A stretch of 64,000 bases of DNA from Paraburkholderia sp. FT54 (GTDB lineage: Bacteria > Pseudomonadota > Gammaproteobacteria > Burkholderiales > Burkholderiaceae). Location: NCBI RefSeq assembly GCF_031585635.1, contig NZ_CP134195.1:3410001-3474000 (forward strand). Direction: 5' to 3'. The notes below the pieces were generated by a model. That model saw nothing but the letters and a program-made list of their open reading frames with translations, was not told the DNA's origin and did not search any database. A program made the translations under genes and the position numbers. This document shows positions 1 through 8,739 of the stretch, one piece after another (position 1 is the first letter of the stretch; every line of letters begins with the position of its first letter).

Positions 1-718
1 TCAGCTTGACCAGCATGCCAATGTGCGCGCTCGTTGCGGACACGGGAACCGTTGCCGCCAGCACCTGGGGTACCGCATAGACGGTGAGCCCCGCCAACGT
101 GCCATATTGTAATGCGCTCAGATGCAGCAGTGGCACAAGTAGCGGCAGCCCAAGCACGACAAGGACGCCAAGCTCAGCGGTAAAAGCGATCGATGCGACG
201 ACGTCGTCGCTATGCGCGTCGATCACAGGCGCTACGGCGGCAATTGCGGAGTTACCGCAGATCGCGTTGCCGCACGCGACGAGCAGGGCGAGCCGGTGAT
301 GCAAACCGAGCACGCGCGCGGCAACATAGCTCACCACAATGGCTACGATCACGACTGCAGCAATTCCCACAAAGAGCCCCAGCCCTGCTGCCCTTAGGGT
401 CTGCAAGCTAAGGGAAGCGCCGAGCAAGACGATCGCGATTTCGAGCAACGTCTTCGCACACAGGTTGATGCCCGGCAACCATCGCGCGGACGGCGTCCAA
501 ACGCTTCGTACCGCGGTGCCCACAAGAATCGCGAGCACGAGCGGTTCGAGCCATGCACGCCCGAAGAGGTGCTGTTCGACCATCTGAAGCGCGTAGGCTG
601 CCGGTGTGATGGAGATACAAAGGATGGTGCCGGGCGCATAGCGCCGCAAGCAGGCTGTAAGGCCGGTCCCTGAGGGAGCCTTCTGCTCGACGCGGATGGT
701 GATTTGTTGAAGCGACAT
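1..718 (-). CDS. YeiH/UPF0324-family putative sulfate exporter (3' end outside window)
   Basis: The minus-strand frame opens at an ATG at 718 and stays open to the left edge, so only about 239 N-terminal residues are visible. The protein is strongly hydrophobic with several predicted membrane segments, and carries the run GNSAIAAVAPVI after a VACGNAIC segment, which is characteristic of the YeiH/UPF0324 family of inner-membrane proteins annotated as putative sulfate exporters. The family function is not firmly established. A sulfite dehydrogenase operon lies about 3 kb away, which is consistent with sulfur oxyanion handling, but nothing shows that the two are linked. Confidence 0.75.
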   Translation of the reverse strand, partial: MSLQQITIRVEQKAPSGTGLTACLRRYAPGTILCISITPAAYALQMVEQHLFGRAWLEPLVLAILVGTAVRSVWTPSARWLPGINLCAKTLLEIAIVLLGASLSLQTLRAAGLGLFVGIAAVVIVAIVVSYVAARVLGLHHRLALLVACGNAICGNSAIAAVAPVIDAHSDDVVASIAFTAELGVLVVLGLPLLVPLLHLSALQYGTLAGLTVYAVPQVLAATVPVSATSAHIGMLVKL

Positions 719-902
719 CGCAAATACCCTGCACGCTGATGACAGGCATGAGTATTGCCGGATTGGCCGTTATATTCCAACGCGAAATATCGATCAGAAC
801 GTTCGGTTATAAGAACGATCGAGCGCCTCCCGACGGCGATCCTGATGGACCGTCCGGGCCGGTCCGAGGAGGCGGCCGTGGTGGGCCAGATCAAGGACCA
901 GG

Positions 903-1772
903 CTCGTCTTCGCCCCCGCCCGCCTCGCGGTGCTGAAGCTGCTGGCGTCTCAGGCCGCCATCGCGCTGGAAAATGCCCGTTTGTACCGCGATCTGGCGAA
1001 CGCGAGGCGAAGATTCGGCGCCTCGTCGACGCGAACATCGTCGGGGGTCTTCACTTGGGATCTCGAAGGTCGGATTCTCGAGGCCAATGACGCGTTTCTG
1101 CGTATCGTCGGCTATGACCGTCCTGCGGCCGCCTTACGCTGGCTTGGCGCCTGGCCGCCGAATGTCGATGAGGCGACGCAGGCGCTCGAGCGTATCGTCA
1201 ATGACGCGATGCGAGCCGGCGAGATCATTGGGCGGATTCGTGATCTCATCAAGAAGACGCCCCCACGCAAGGATAGCGTCGACATCAACGAGGCAGTTTG
1301 TGAAGTGATTGCGCTCACGCGTGGTGAAGCCACGAAGTACGGCATCTCTGTGCAGACAGTACTCGATGAGCGCTTACCGCCTGTTCCAGGAGACCGCGTC
1401 CAGTTGCAACAGGTGATGCTCAACTTGATCGTGAGCGCCATCGAGGCGATGAGCGCAATGAGCAAGGGGCCACGCGACTTGCTGATCAGCACGGCCGCAG
1501 ATTCATCGCAGAGGATTCCTATTGCCGTCTCAGACTCGGGCCCGGGATTGCCCCAGGAGGGGAGCGAGCGTGTCTTCGATCCGTTCTATACGACCAAGGC
1601 AAGTGGCTTGGGCATGGGCTTGTCAATCTGCCGTTCGATCGCGTACGGGGGACGACTTTCGGCGAAGCCGAACGTGCCTCGCGGTGCCGTGTTTCAGGTT
1701 TCCCTGCCTGCTCACGCGGACAACCCATTGGGAGGAGCCGGTGCTGATCCGGAAGCTCCCCCGACGCGTTGA
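903..1772 (+). pseudogene. Decayed GAF-PAS sensor histidine kinase
   Basis: The translation starts inside a GAF-domain end (PARLAVLKLLASQAAIALEN), continues into a PAS start (WDLEGRILEANDAFLRIVGYD) and then jumps directly to AALRWLGAWPPNVDEATQALERIV, the segment that follows the H-box in large multidomain sensor kinases. The rest of the PAS domain and the whole phosphoacceptor H-box are missing. Near 1010-1060 the best match moves between frames (AEREAKIRRLVDANIVG is in another frame), which indicates a frameshift. The ATPase part is recognisable (VQLQQVMLNLIVSAIEAM, DSGPGLP, GLGMGLSICRSI), but a segment after SICRSI is shortened. It cannot autophosphorylate and there is no clean N-terminus. 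The relatives are the long Ser/Thr-kinase/AAA/GAF/PAS/HK proteins of Burkholderiales. Confidence 0.8.
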
Positions 1773-2347
1773 AACTGGGACCGCTTATGGTAACGAGCGT
1801 CCGGTGTCGAAACGAATGCTGACGTCCCTGAATATTCATCGAATGGCTGCATCGGGTCGTCCTGAGCCGGATGCCGTCGGGCTCAGTGAGGCCACAAGCA
1901 GTCCTTTGCGGTCGCATGACGAACGTCTCTTGATGCATGACGACCTGCCATTTGGTGAAGTGACGTCGATCGGCGATTCGTAGGTTGAGCCAGTTAATGT
2001 TCAGGCGCAGTGTGAGGCGGCGCAGACTTCGATTGCCATCCGGTCCATTACGCCTCCGAGCAATTTGTCCCTATGCTTCTCGCCATGCAATTACTTCTTC
2101 AACAGAGAATCGCGCTCGACACCTGGACAGCCATCTCGTTCGGACAATCTATGTTCGATAAAGGGCAGTATCAGATTAACAGGATCGTTCTGGCCTGCGA
2201 ACCGGAGGCCGGTCTTCGATACGATCAAGCTTTTTTACGTACGCTGGCCTGAGCGCCCGAAAGCACGATGGGAAGGCGGCACTCGCCGGGTGTCTTTGGA
2301 CATAAAGCGGATCGCGCCGTCCTCTGTTTGTTGAGACTGCCTGCTGC
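1773..2347. other. Intergenic, no gene recognised
   Basis: About 570 bases between the dead sensor kinase and the upstream region of the first DUF4148 gene. Short open frames exist on both strands, but none has a ribosome binding site or a recognisable product. The composition suggests decayed coding DNA. Confidence 0.4.
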
Positions 2348-2364
2348 CATGCTTTTTTCGCATG
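2348..2364. promoter_or_regulatory. Palindrome upstream of DUF4148 gene
   Basis: CATGC and GCATG arms are separated by a T-rich spacer, followed about 15 bases later by an AT-rich stretch (ATATATTTTT) that could be a promoter. The position and surrounding sequence correspond to the CCATG-N9-CATGG palindromes ahead of the two related genes at 7103 and 9080. The spacing fits a LysR-type operator, but this is inferred. Confidence 0.4.
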
Positions 2365-2553
2365 AATCGCATATAAACCATATATTTTTCAACTGGGGTG
2401 GAATTCGATACTGTGTCTACATGGAGGCGTTGAACAGGTTTCTTGCAGGTCCGGCCGGCGCGATATGGGCAAGGGCGGAATAGAGACTGGTTTTCGGTGT
2501 TCGCCTCGATGTAACAGTTCCTTTTTACCTCCCCATTGCATTAGGAGTACGGA

Positions 2554-2910
2554 ATGAATAAGCGCCTTGTACTGAGCCTTTCCATCATCGTCCTTGCCTC
2601 GGCCGGCATTGTCACCAACGCGTCCGCCGCGGAAAAGACCCGGGCGGAGGTCCGCCAGGAGCTGATCCAGGCAGAGAACAGCGGCCTGCGTTTCGTGACA
2701 GACACGTCGTATCCCGACGTCAATCCGATCTTTGCGCAACAGGTTGCCCATCTCAAGCAGCAGCAAAGCGGTACGGGTGCCGACACGTCAGGTTCGAGCG
2801 CCGCCGGCCACCGGGAAGCAGCCGATAGCACCAGCGTCGCCCAGGGCCGGACGGCCACGCCGGCCTGCGTCGGTCCGGTGAGCTTCTGCACGCCGTACTT
2901 CGGCAGCTAA
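2554..2910 (+). CDS. Secreted DUF4148 protein, copy A1
   Basis: A 118-residue protein with a Sec signal peptide (about residues 1-25, ending ASA) followed by the DUF4148 signature EKTRAEVRQELIQAE. The mature chain is small, polar and probably periplasmic. It ends in CVGPVSFCTPYFGS, with two cysteines in a C-x6-C arrangement shared by copies A2 and B1. The start is supported by TAGGAG upstream of the ATG. A second DUF4148 gene follows 65 bases downstream in the same direction, so the pair is probably co-transcribed. The biochemical role of DUF4148 proteins is unknown. It is closely related to the genes at 7103 (minus) and 9080. Confidence 0.85.
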   Translation: MNKRLVLSLSIIVLASAGIVTNASAAEKTRAEVRQELIQAENSGLRFVTDTSYPDVNPIFAQQVAHLKQQQSGTGADTSGSSAAGHREAADSTSVAQGRTATPACVGPVSFCTPYFGS

Positions 2911-2975
2911 CGCACCAGACCATCACGGATGCCCGGCTCTCGGGAACCCACAGCACGTATTGAAGGAGATTGATC

Positions 2976-3329
2976 ATGAAGACGCTCGTTTGCCTCACCC
3001 TCGCCATTAGTGCCCTCGCCAGCCCCGCCCTGAGTTTCGCGCAGAGCTCCCCGGGCCAGCTAACGCGTGCCGAGGTACGCGCTGATCTCGTCCGCGTCGA
3101 ACAGGCTGGCTACAACCCGTCCGATAGCGCCGATGCAGAGTACCCCGCCAATATTCAGGCCGCTGAAGCGAAGATTGCCGCACAGGACGGCAGTCACCTT
3201 GCAAACGAAGCGGTGGGCGGCGTAGCCCAGAACGGCGCATCCGGGGCTGGTGCCCCAGCACATGCGCAGGCGCCGACTTCCACCTGCGTCGGTCCGGTTA
3301 GCTTCTGCGACGTTTTCTCCGGTGGCTAA
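2976..3329 (+). CDS. Secreted DUF4148 protein, copy B1
   Basis: The product is 117 residues from the ATG at 2976, which has GAAGGAG correctly placed; a TTG six bases earlier is less likely. It has a clear signal peptide (LVCLTLAISALASPALSFA), then LTRAEVRADLVRVEQAGY, the DUF4148 repeat, and it ends in CVGPVSFCDVFSGG. It is the second gene of the A1-B1 pair and is close in sequence to the minus-strand gene at 6683. Function unknown. Confidence 0.85.
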   Translation: MKTLVCLTLAISALASPALSFAQSSPGQLTRAEVRADLVRVEQAGYNPSDSADAEYPANIQAAEAKIAAQDGSHLANEAVGGVAQNGASGAGAPAHAQAPTSTCVGPVSFCDVFSGG

Positions 3330-3517
3330 TGCCGCCACGCGGCCACCGAAACGACATTCACCACGCGTCACTGCAAAACATGGACAGAACGCTCATCGCA
3401 TCGTTACTGGTGGCGGCCCCTGTTTGGGCAGGCAAACATCGCGACGTGTGACAAGGCAGGGCTAGCGAGCAATTGTTTGTCGAAGGGCAGCAAACTGAAC
3501 CTTGATCGACCCGCAGG

Positions 3518-3829
3518 TCAGGCTTTTTTCACATACGCGCTGCACCATCCCTTGGCACTGACCTGTTTACCGCCAAAGATCGGACACGGCCCGGCAGCAT
3601 CACCTGGCTTGCCCTGATAGAGCTGGCAATTCGCACACGTCTGTCCAGTCTGGTATTTTGAATATTTGGCTTTGTCGATCTGGGTTGCATCCGGTTTATA
3701 CCCTAGCGACTGGGCCGTAGGATCGCTGTCGGAGAGCATGGGCGCGTCAGCTCGCGCCTCACTGGTGAGTACCGCGGTCGACGCCAGCGACGCGGCAAAT
3801 ATCATGAAGTGGCGACGTGAGACTTGCAC
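3518..3829 (-). CDS. High-potential iron-sulfur protein (HiPIP)
   Basis: A 103-residue precursor starting at a GTG preceded by GAGGAGG. The N-terminus SRRHFMIFAASLAS resembles a twin-arginine signal, as expected for a cofactor-loaded periplasmic protein. The mature part has the four cluster ligands Cys65, Cys68, Cys82 and Cys96 in the HiPIP order C-x2-C-x13-C-x13-C for one [4Fe-4S] cluster. HiPIPs are small one-electron carriers. Its place directly downstream of sorB suggests that it takes electrons from the sulfite dehydrogenase cytochrome, although it could serve another periplasmic chain. Confidence 0.9.
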   Translation of the reverse strand: MQVSRRHFMIFAASLASTAVLTSEARADAPMLSDSDPTAQSLGYKPDATQIDKAKYSKYQTGQTCANCQLYQGKPGDAAGPCPIFGGKQVSAKGWCSAYVKKA

Positions 3830-3892
3830 GGTGCATTCCTCCTCAACTTGAACGGGTGAACGTATCGATGAGCGAAGACGGGCTGGACATTG

Positions 3893-4252
3893 TCACTTCC
3901 CCTGCGGCTTTCCGGCAATCTCCGTCAGGTATTTTGCCAGGCTGTCGACCTGGTTCTCGGGAAGCGGCGCGCCGTAAGCGGAACGCATCTTGTTGATTTC
4001 CAACTTCCATTCGTCATACGACAACGGGGGCTGCCGCGTCACCATCCCCGCCGAGTGGCAGATCATGCATTGCGAGTTGGCAATGTCCGCACCTTCGCCC
4101 GGCGGAAACACGTTATGGCTATCGGGTAGCGTCACGCTGACAGTGCGGTTGAGCGCCGTCGCCAACGGCGCTCCCGCCGGGGAACCGGCGTAACCGTCCA
4201 ACACGCCCGCAGCCGTGACGACGGTCAGTAACGCGAGTGTCGAATGTCTCAT
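3893..4252 (-). CDS. sorB: Cytochrome c subunit of sulfite dehydrogenase (SorB-like)
   Basis: A 119-residue precursor with an N-terminal signal peptide and one heme c site, Cys62-x2-Cys65-His66 (CMICHSAG). Met89 in the NKMRSAYG segment is the likely axial ligand. The size and the surrounding sequence match the SorB monoheme cytochrome that accepts electrons from SorA. The start ATG has GAGGAG upstream. It lies 10 bases after sorA and 63 bases before the HiPIP gene, so the three form a probable operon. The product acts in the periplasm. Confidence 0.85.
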   Translation of the reverse strand: MRHSTLALLTVVTAAGVLDGYAGSPAGAPLATALNRTVSVTLPDSHNVFPPGEGADIANSQCMICHSAGMVTRQPPLSYDEWKLEINKMRSAYGAPLPENQVDSLAKYLTEIAGKPQGK

Positions 4253-4262
4253 ATCCCGCTCC

Positions 4263-5501
4263 TCATGCTCCGACCACGGTCATGGACTCGATAACGTAAC
4301 GCATGTACCCACCAGGGTTCCAGTTCGCCATGGCCGGCTGTGCGATCCCAGACGTGTTCGAGGCCTTGACCTGCAAAACCGTCGGGCCGCGTTTCGGCGT
4401 CAGGCGGATTTCCCATTGCCTGAAGCTGTACTTGCCGTGGTCGTGACCGAGGCGCGCCGGCGACCAGGTTGACCCGCCGTCTGCGGAAACACGCACGTCC
4501 CGTACGCCGGCATCGCCACCAAATGCGATGCCACGCACGGTAAGCGGCCGCTCCGCAGGAACATGCTGATGATCCGAAAGGTTGGTAATGAATGACCGCG
4601 GCACCATGCGGCTTATTGGCACCATTGGAACGCCTGTCTGCCCTGGTTTCATGCTCGCATGCGGCGTATCCGGAACCAGATAAGCCTTCACCATCCAGAA
4701 ATTATCGTCCGGCTGTTCGAGGACTTCGATGTCGCTGAGCATCTTGACCCAGTAAGTCGAATACCAGCCTGGGACAATCAGGCGCGTCGGAAATCCGTTC
4801 ACCATCGGAAGTGGCTGGCCATTCATGGCATAGGCGACCATAACTTCCCCGTCGCGGGCATGATCGACGCGCAATGACTTCATGAAAGCCGGGGTCGCGG
4901 GTATAACGCCCGTATCCAGGCCATGAAGGCGAACCGCAACTGAACCGGCCTTTACACCCGCCCGATCCAGAATGTCGCGCAAGCGCACACCAGTCCACAA
5001 TGCGTTGCCCATCGCGCCGTTCGCCCATTGACCTCCCGCGACACGTGGAGCGAAGAACCCTCGGGAGTTGCCTGAGCACTGGTTGACGGCGGCAAGTTCC
5101 ACGCGGGGAAACTTCGTGAGCAACTCGGTCAGACTCAGGCTAAGTTCCCGCTTCACGGCCCCATGTACATTCAACCGGAACGCGGCACCATCGATCTGCG
5201 TGGGAATATTGGCCAGGTGCCAGCGCACGTAAAACTGGTCATTGGGTGTGAACACCCCGTGGTCGAATACGGTGAAAGGGGTTTCCAGTAACGGCGGCCG
5301 GGTCCGTAGCAGGATCATTTCGCCCTTTTGCGGGAATGCGTCCGTCAGGTCGCGCTGGCCGCCTTCGAAGGGCAAATCGATGTGTCCTTCAGCCCATGTC
5401 GCGCGGCTCAAGGAAGTGAAGGTGCCCGCCAGACTGCCTGCCGCGATGCCACGCAGAATCAGGCGGCGCCGCTCGCCCATAGTGTCCGGCTGATGTCCCA
5501 T
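4263..5501 (-). CDS. sorA: Sulfite dehydrogenase molybdopterin subunit (SorA-like)
   Basis: A 412-residue member of the sulfite oxidase family. The leader has ERRRLILRG, a twin-arginine-like signal, so export as a folded molybdoenzyme is likely. Cys142 in QCSGNSR is the conserved thiolate that binds molybdenum. The C-terminal third is the Mo-co dimerisation domain (VRGIAFGGDAGVRDVRVSADGG). The reaction is periplasmic oxidation of sulfite to sulfate, with electrons passed to the SorB cytochrome encoded next. It is the first gene of sorA-sorB-HiPIP. A SoxC role is possible by sequence alone, but no other sox genes are present. Confidence 0.88.
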   Translation of the reverse strand: MGHQPDTMGERRRLILRGIAAGSLAGTFTSLSRATWAEGHIDLPFEGGQRDLTDAFPQKGEMILLRTRPPLLETPFTVFDHGVFTPNDQFYVRWHLANIPTQIDGAAFRLNVHGAVKRELSLSLTELLTKFPRVELAAVNQCSGNSRGFFAPRVAGGQWANGAMGNALWTGVRLRDILDRAGVKAGSVAVRLHGLDTGVIPATPAFMKSLRVDHARDGEVMVAYAMNGQPLPMVNGFPTRLIVPGWYSTYWVKMLSDIEVLEQPDDNFWMVKAYLVPDTPHASMKPGQTGVPMVPISRMVPRSFITNLSDHQHVPAERPLTVRGIAFGGDAGVRDVRVSADGGSTWSPARLGHDHGKYSFRQWEIRLTPKRGPTVLQVKASNTSGIAQPAMANWNPGGYMRYVIESMTVVGA

Positions 5502-5844
5502 GATTTAGTCCCCTGCAATCTGGAATCGCTGATCCGTTCGACTGGTGGGTCAATCGGGTTGCCCGGGATAGAACGATTGGAACCAGTGACCCACAGGATC
5601 ACGCATTCATACAGTAGCTTTACCCAGTCTAGGCAACGTTTGCACCTTCTGGAATGCGTTTAACCCTGATTGTCGTGTGGGTGACAATGAACCGGCTGCC
5701 GTTGAGCGCGGCGCAGGGGGGATTTGGGCGCGTGTGCGACAGGCGCAAGCTGGACCGATCGTGCCGGCATGCTGATAAGCGAGCAACGCGAATGATTACT
5801 CGATTGCGACGCTACTGCAACTGCGGGGCCAGATTCAGGCCGGT
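5502..5844. other. Intergenic, no gene recognised
   Basis: This stretch should hold the sorA promoter. No convincing coding sequence or palindrome was found in it. Confidence 0.35.
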
Positions 5845-6048
5845 TCAGGCATTGATGCAGCGTTCGCGGGGTTTGTTGCGGCGGAGGCGGGTTTTGAGTA
5901 TCCGCGACAGGTGGACAGCAAAGGTAGACGCCATGACGAGCGTAGCGACAGCCAGACTGCAGTCGAGGTTGCACATCAGGTCAGTCAGATAGAACATGGG
6001 TAGCGCGACGTGCGGGTGATAGATCGCGCGATTGATCAGGGATTCCAT
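5845..6048 (-). CDS. Possible small single-pass membrane protein
   Basis: A 67-residue frame (ATG at 6048) with one hydrophobic segment (CSLAVATLVMASTFAV) followed by a basic tail (KTRLRRNKPRERC), the pattern of a small inner-membrane protein with its C-terminus inside. The ribosome binding site is weak and no family was recognised, so it could be a chance frame. Confidence 0.3.
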   Translation of the reverse strand: MESLINRAIYHPHVALPMFYLTDLMCNLDCSLAVATLVMASTFAVHLSRILKTRLRRNKPRERCINA

Positions 6049-6362
6049 CGGTGTCTCGCAATATCTTGCTGAAACTGGCCGTCAGTCCTGGATGACCAGG
6101 TCAGGCCTCGCGAATTGAATTAAGCAACAGGATTTCCACATCGAGTCCATGGTATGCCCGGGCGCCTCGTGTCAGGTGCCGAAGGGGGCTCCCCGAAGCA
6201 CAACTTGTAACGGAGTACCCGTTATGTTCCGTGACCGTTACGGCTGGTTTCGTTCCGGGCAGGAGCAGCCAGCGTGCTGGTAAAGCAGGCATCTTGCGCC
6301 GCGGTGGCTGCGCCAGCCCTGATGAGCGCTGCTGGAGTCCTTCGCCCCGACTGTCGTGCGCG
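6049..6362. other. Intergenic, no gene recognised
   Basis: This lies downstream of the minus-strand DUF4148 gene. Only overlapping short frames were seen and none resembles a known family. Confidence 0.35.
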
Positions 6363-6683
6363 TCAACGTCCCGCATAGACAAAGCGGACTGGCGCTGCAT
6401 GGACTGATGCACCTGCCTGGGTTGAGCCGCCCTGCGCCGTGCCGCCTACGGAACCGCTCGCCAGTTGCTGGCTGTCCTGGGCTGCGATGTTCGCTTCGGC
6501 GGCCTGGATATCGACAGGGTAGGATGCGTTGTCGGCGCCCGGGGTATAGCCGGCCTGCTCGAGACGGACAAGTCCGGCGCGGACCTGCGCGCGGGTCACA
6601 GGGCTGGGTGCCAGTTGCGCAAAGCTCAGTGCGGGACTGGCGAGCGCGCTGACGGCGAGGGTGAGGCAAACGAGCGTCTTCAT
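6363..6683 (-). CDS. Secreted DUF4148 protein, copy B2
   Basis: A 106-residue precursor nearly identical to copy B1 through the signal peptide and the DUF4148 core (VTRAQVRAGLVRLEQAGY). The end differs: the C-x6-C tail is gone and the protein finishes APVRFVYAGR, consistent with a late frameshift or deletion. The start ATG has GAAGGAA upstream. It lies 78 bases downstream of A2 in the same direction, reproducing the A1-B1 pair in inverted orientation. Confidence 0.8.
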   Translation of the reverse strand: MKTLVCLTLAVSALASPALSFAQLAPSPVTRAQVRAGLVRLEQAGYTPGADNASYPVDIQAAEANIAAQDSQQLASGSVGGTAQGGSTQAGASVHAAPVRFVYAGR

Positions 6684-6761
6684 GATCTTGCTATTCCTTC
6701 AGGAAGGTTGGTTACTGTCCGGGTGTTGGCGGCGGTAACAGGTTTTCGCGGGTATGCAGCT

Positions 6762-7103
6762 TCAGCTGCCGAAGTACGGTGCGCAGAAGTCGACGGGACC
6801 TACGCAGCCCTGGGCGGTAGGGTGATCCTTCGCGAGGCGGGTGGTGCCTGCCGCACTCGAGCCGGTCATGTCAGCGCCAACGCCGCTGTCGCTTTGCTGC
6901 TTGAGGCGGGGGGCCTGCTGTTCGAGGATCGGGTTGATCTCGGAGTACGAGATGTCGGTCACGAAATGCAGGCCATTGTTTTCGGCCTGGATCAGTTCCT
7001 GACGGATTTCAGCACGCGTCTTTTCCTGGGCAAACGCGTTGGACGTGATGCCTGCCATCGCGAGGAAGATCATCGATAGAGTAATTGACGAAAGCTTGTG
7101 CAT
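6762..7103 (-). CDS. Secreted DUF4148 protein, copy A2
   Basis: A 113-residue protein with a signal peptide ending AFA, DUF4148 core EKTRAEIRQELIQAEN, and C-terminus CVGPVDFCAPYFGS with the conserved two cysteines. TAGGAG precedes the ATG. It is transcribed divergently from the LysR gene at 7444. Its coding and upstream DNA are mirrored by the copy at 9080, with the pairing x to 16183 minus x holding without gaps from the start codon through the intergenic region. Confidence 0.85.
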   Translation of the reverse strand: MHKLSSITLSMIFLAMAGITSNAFAQEKTRAEIRQELIQAENNGLHFVTDISYSEINPILEQQAPRLKQQSDSGVGADMTGSSAAGTTRLAKDHPTAQGCVGPVDFCAPYFGS

Positions 7104-7129
7104 TTTGAACTCCTAACTATATCTTGAAG

Positions 7130-7597
7130 AAGATGGGTCTTGTTACGTGAAGGTGAACACGGAAAACTGGCCTTTATTCCGGGCAGCCGATGCATCCGCT
7201 GCTATTTTGGGAAACCGTAATGCGTCTTCTGTTCGTTGCGTCGGCACATTTCGTTTCCCGTCTCCATGTTCAGCATCGTATTCCGCAGCGCGGTACAAAT
7301 AAAATATATTGTTGGGATGGTAACCATGCCTGAAACACATGGCACATCGTATTTGTCATATTTAAGTAGCGCCAACATGGAAATTCTGGGCGCAGCTTCG
7401 CTACATCTTGCGCTGTGCACACCTACGCAGGAATCTTGAATCGATGAACTTTACGCACCTGTTCGCCTTTTTCGAGGTGGCACGAGCCGGAAGTATCAGC
7501 GCAGGCGCTGAGCGTCTGCATGTGAGCCAGCCAGCGGTCACGCGGGAAATAAAGGAACTGGAAGACCGGCTCGGACTGGCACTGTTTGATCGGCTGC
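7130..7597. repeat. Inverted repeat arm L (pairs with 8586-9053)
   Basis: About 470 bases that recur as the reverse complement at 8586-9053, with positions summing to 16183 and almost no mismatches. The arm covers the A2 promoter region and the first 51 codons of lysR. Identity stops sharply at 7597/8586. Beyond 7130 the mirror continues through the DUF4148 coding sequences at lower identity. Confidence 0.9.
7324..7342. promoter_or_regulatory. Putative LysR operator, CCATG-N9-CATGG
   Basis: A perfect five-base dyad in the divergent region between DUF4148 copy A2 and the lysR gene, where an autoregulating LysR protein normally binds. The same dyad is at 8841-8859 in the mirrored copy, and a variant is at 2348. 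Binding is inferred from location. Confidence 0.4.
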
Positions 7598-8343
7598 CAC
7601 GCGGTGTCAGGCTCACCGATGCCGGGACCATGCTCTTACGTTACGCGGAACAGATCTTCTCGCTTGCAGATGCTGCAGAGTGGGAGTTGAAGGAGTTGGC
7701 GGGGCTGAGTGCCGGACACCTGACAATCGGAGCAAGCGCGACGCTCGGCGTGTATTTTCTGCCCGAACTGATTGCACGCTTTCACGCGGCGCATCCTCAG
7801 GTTGAAGTCGATCTGGTCGTTGCGAATACGGAGCGTGTCGAGGCAGGTTTGCGCGAACACGTATTTGCGCTGGGCTTTGTCGAGGGTCCCTATGACGATG
7901 CCATCCTGCATGCACGTCCCATTGGGGCAGACGAGATTGCGGCGGTGTCGGCAGCGGATCATCCGCAGGTTGGGCAGAGGTTGTCGCCGCGTGAGCTTGC
8001 TGAGCATGCAGTTATCCTGCGTGAACCGGGTTCTGGCACGCGTGCGGTTGTCGAGAATGCGTACGCAAGCATTGGATTGCAGATTGAAGCGGCGATGTCT
8101 GTCAGCGACACCGAAGCCATCAAGCGGATGTTGGTCGCGGAGCATTCGATAGCCTACATTTCCTCGTTAAGCGTGAAGGACGAGTTGCGGCGTGGCGATC
8201 TCGTCGTGCTGGTAGTCGATGGTCTTCGGATCGAGCGGCCGTTGCAGATGGTGTGGCTTAAGGGCCGCTCGCTGTCACCGAGCGCACAAGCGTTCTTCGA
8301 CATGGTTCTGACCAGCGTCGCTCAGGGCGTCGCAGCGGCATGA
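7444..8343 (+). CDS. LysR-family transcriptional regulator
   Basis: A 299-residue regulator. Residues 1-60 form the winged helix-turn-helix (FFEVARAGSISAGAERLHVSQPAVTREIKELE), and residues from about 88 form the periplasmic-binding-like effector domain (HLTIGASATLGVYFLPELI). It is divergent from DUF4148 copy A2 with a palindrome between them, so A2-B2 and its own gene are the likely targets. The effector is unknown. The start is the ATG at 7444; the reading frame opens further upstream, but the HTH begins exactly here. The first 51 codons are duplicated in inverted form at 8586-8739. Confidence 0.85.
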   Translation: MNFTHLFAFFEVARAGSISAGAERLHVSQPAVTREIKELEDRLGLALFDRLPRGVRLTDAGTMLLRYAEQIFSLADAAEWELKELAGLSAGHLTIGASATLGVYFLPELIARFHAAHPQVEVDLVVANTERVEAGLREHVFALGFVEGPYDDAILHARPIGADEIAAVSAADHPQVGQRLSPRELAEHAVILREPGSGTRAVVENAYASIGLQIEAAMSVSDTEAIKRMLVAEHSIAYISSLSVKDELRRGDLVVLVVDGLRIERPLQMVWLKGRSLSPSAQAFFDMVLTSVAQGVAAA

Positions 8344-8366
8344 CAGAATTCGCCTGCTTGCCGGAT

Positions 8367-8585
8367 TCAGGGTCTGTGGTGGTTCAACCCGTTTGACAGG
8401 CGAGTGTAATCAAGCGGCTGGCATCCCGCTGGAACGCTGAACTGCAAGCTCACGTGCTTCTGCCGCTTGTCGACCAGCGAAAAGCCGCCGTTCACTTTCT
8501 CGACGACCACTGCCGTGCCTAGCGGAGCCTGGGCGCCCCGTCGCCTAACACTTGGCTCTATCCCGACGAACGGTCGTGCCAGCAA
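8367..8585 (-). other. Unidentified coding remnant
   Basis: The minus-strand frame here reads like real protein (GTAVVVEKVNGGFSLVDKRQKHVSLQFSVPAG), but it is joined to the truncated lysR copy and has no start of its own. It is probably a fragment of an unrelated gene brought next to the inverted repeat by rearrangement. No family was recognised. Confidence 0.35.
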
Positions 8586-8739
8586 GCAGCCGATCAAACA
8601 GTGCCAGTCCGAGCCGGTCTTCCAGTTCCTTTATTTCCCGCGTGACCGCTGGCTGGCTCACATGCAGACGCTCAGCGCCTGCGCTGATACTTCCGGCTCG
8701 TGCCACCTCGAAAAAGGCGAACAGGTGCGTAAAGTTCAT
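8545..8739 (-). pseudogene. Truncated lysR copy (HTH only)
   Basis: It begins with the same 51 codons as the lysR gene at 7444, including the complete helix-turn-helix, then diverges after FDRL and stops within about 14 codons (LAGTTVRRDRAKC). It has the same upstream DNA as the intact gene, so it may be transcribed. The product would bind DNA poorly or act only as an isolated HTH without the effector and oligomerisation domain. Confidence 0.85.

Noticed and set aside
394..1038. Long minus-strand open frame across 394-1038
   Set aside because: It overlaps both the YeiH-like gene in its proper frame and the sensor-kinase remnant, and its translation is arginine- and serine-rich without any family signal.
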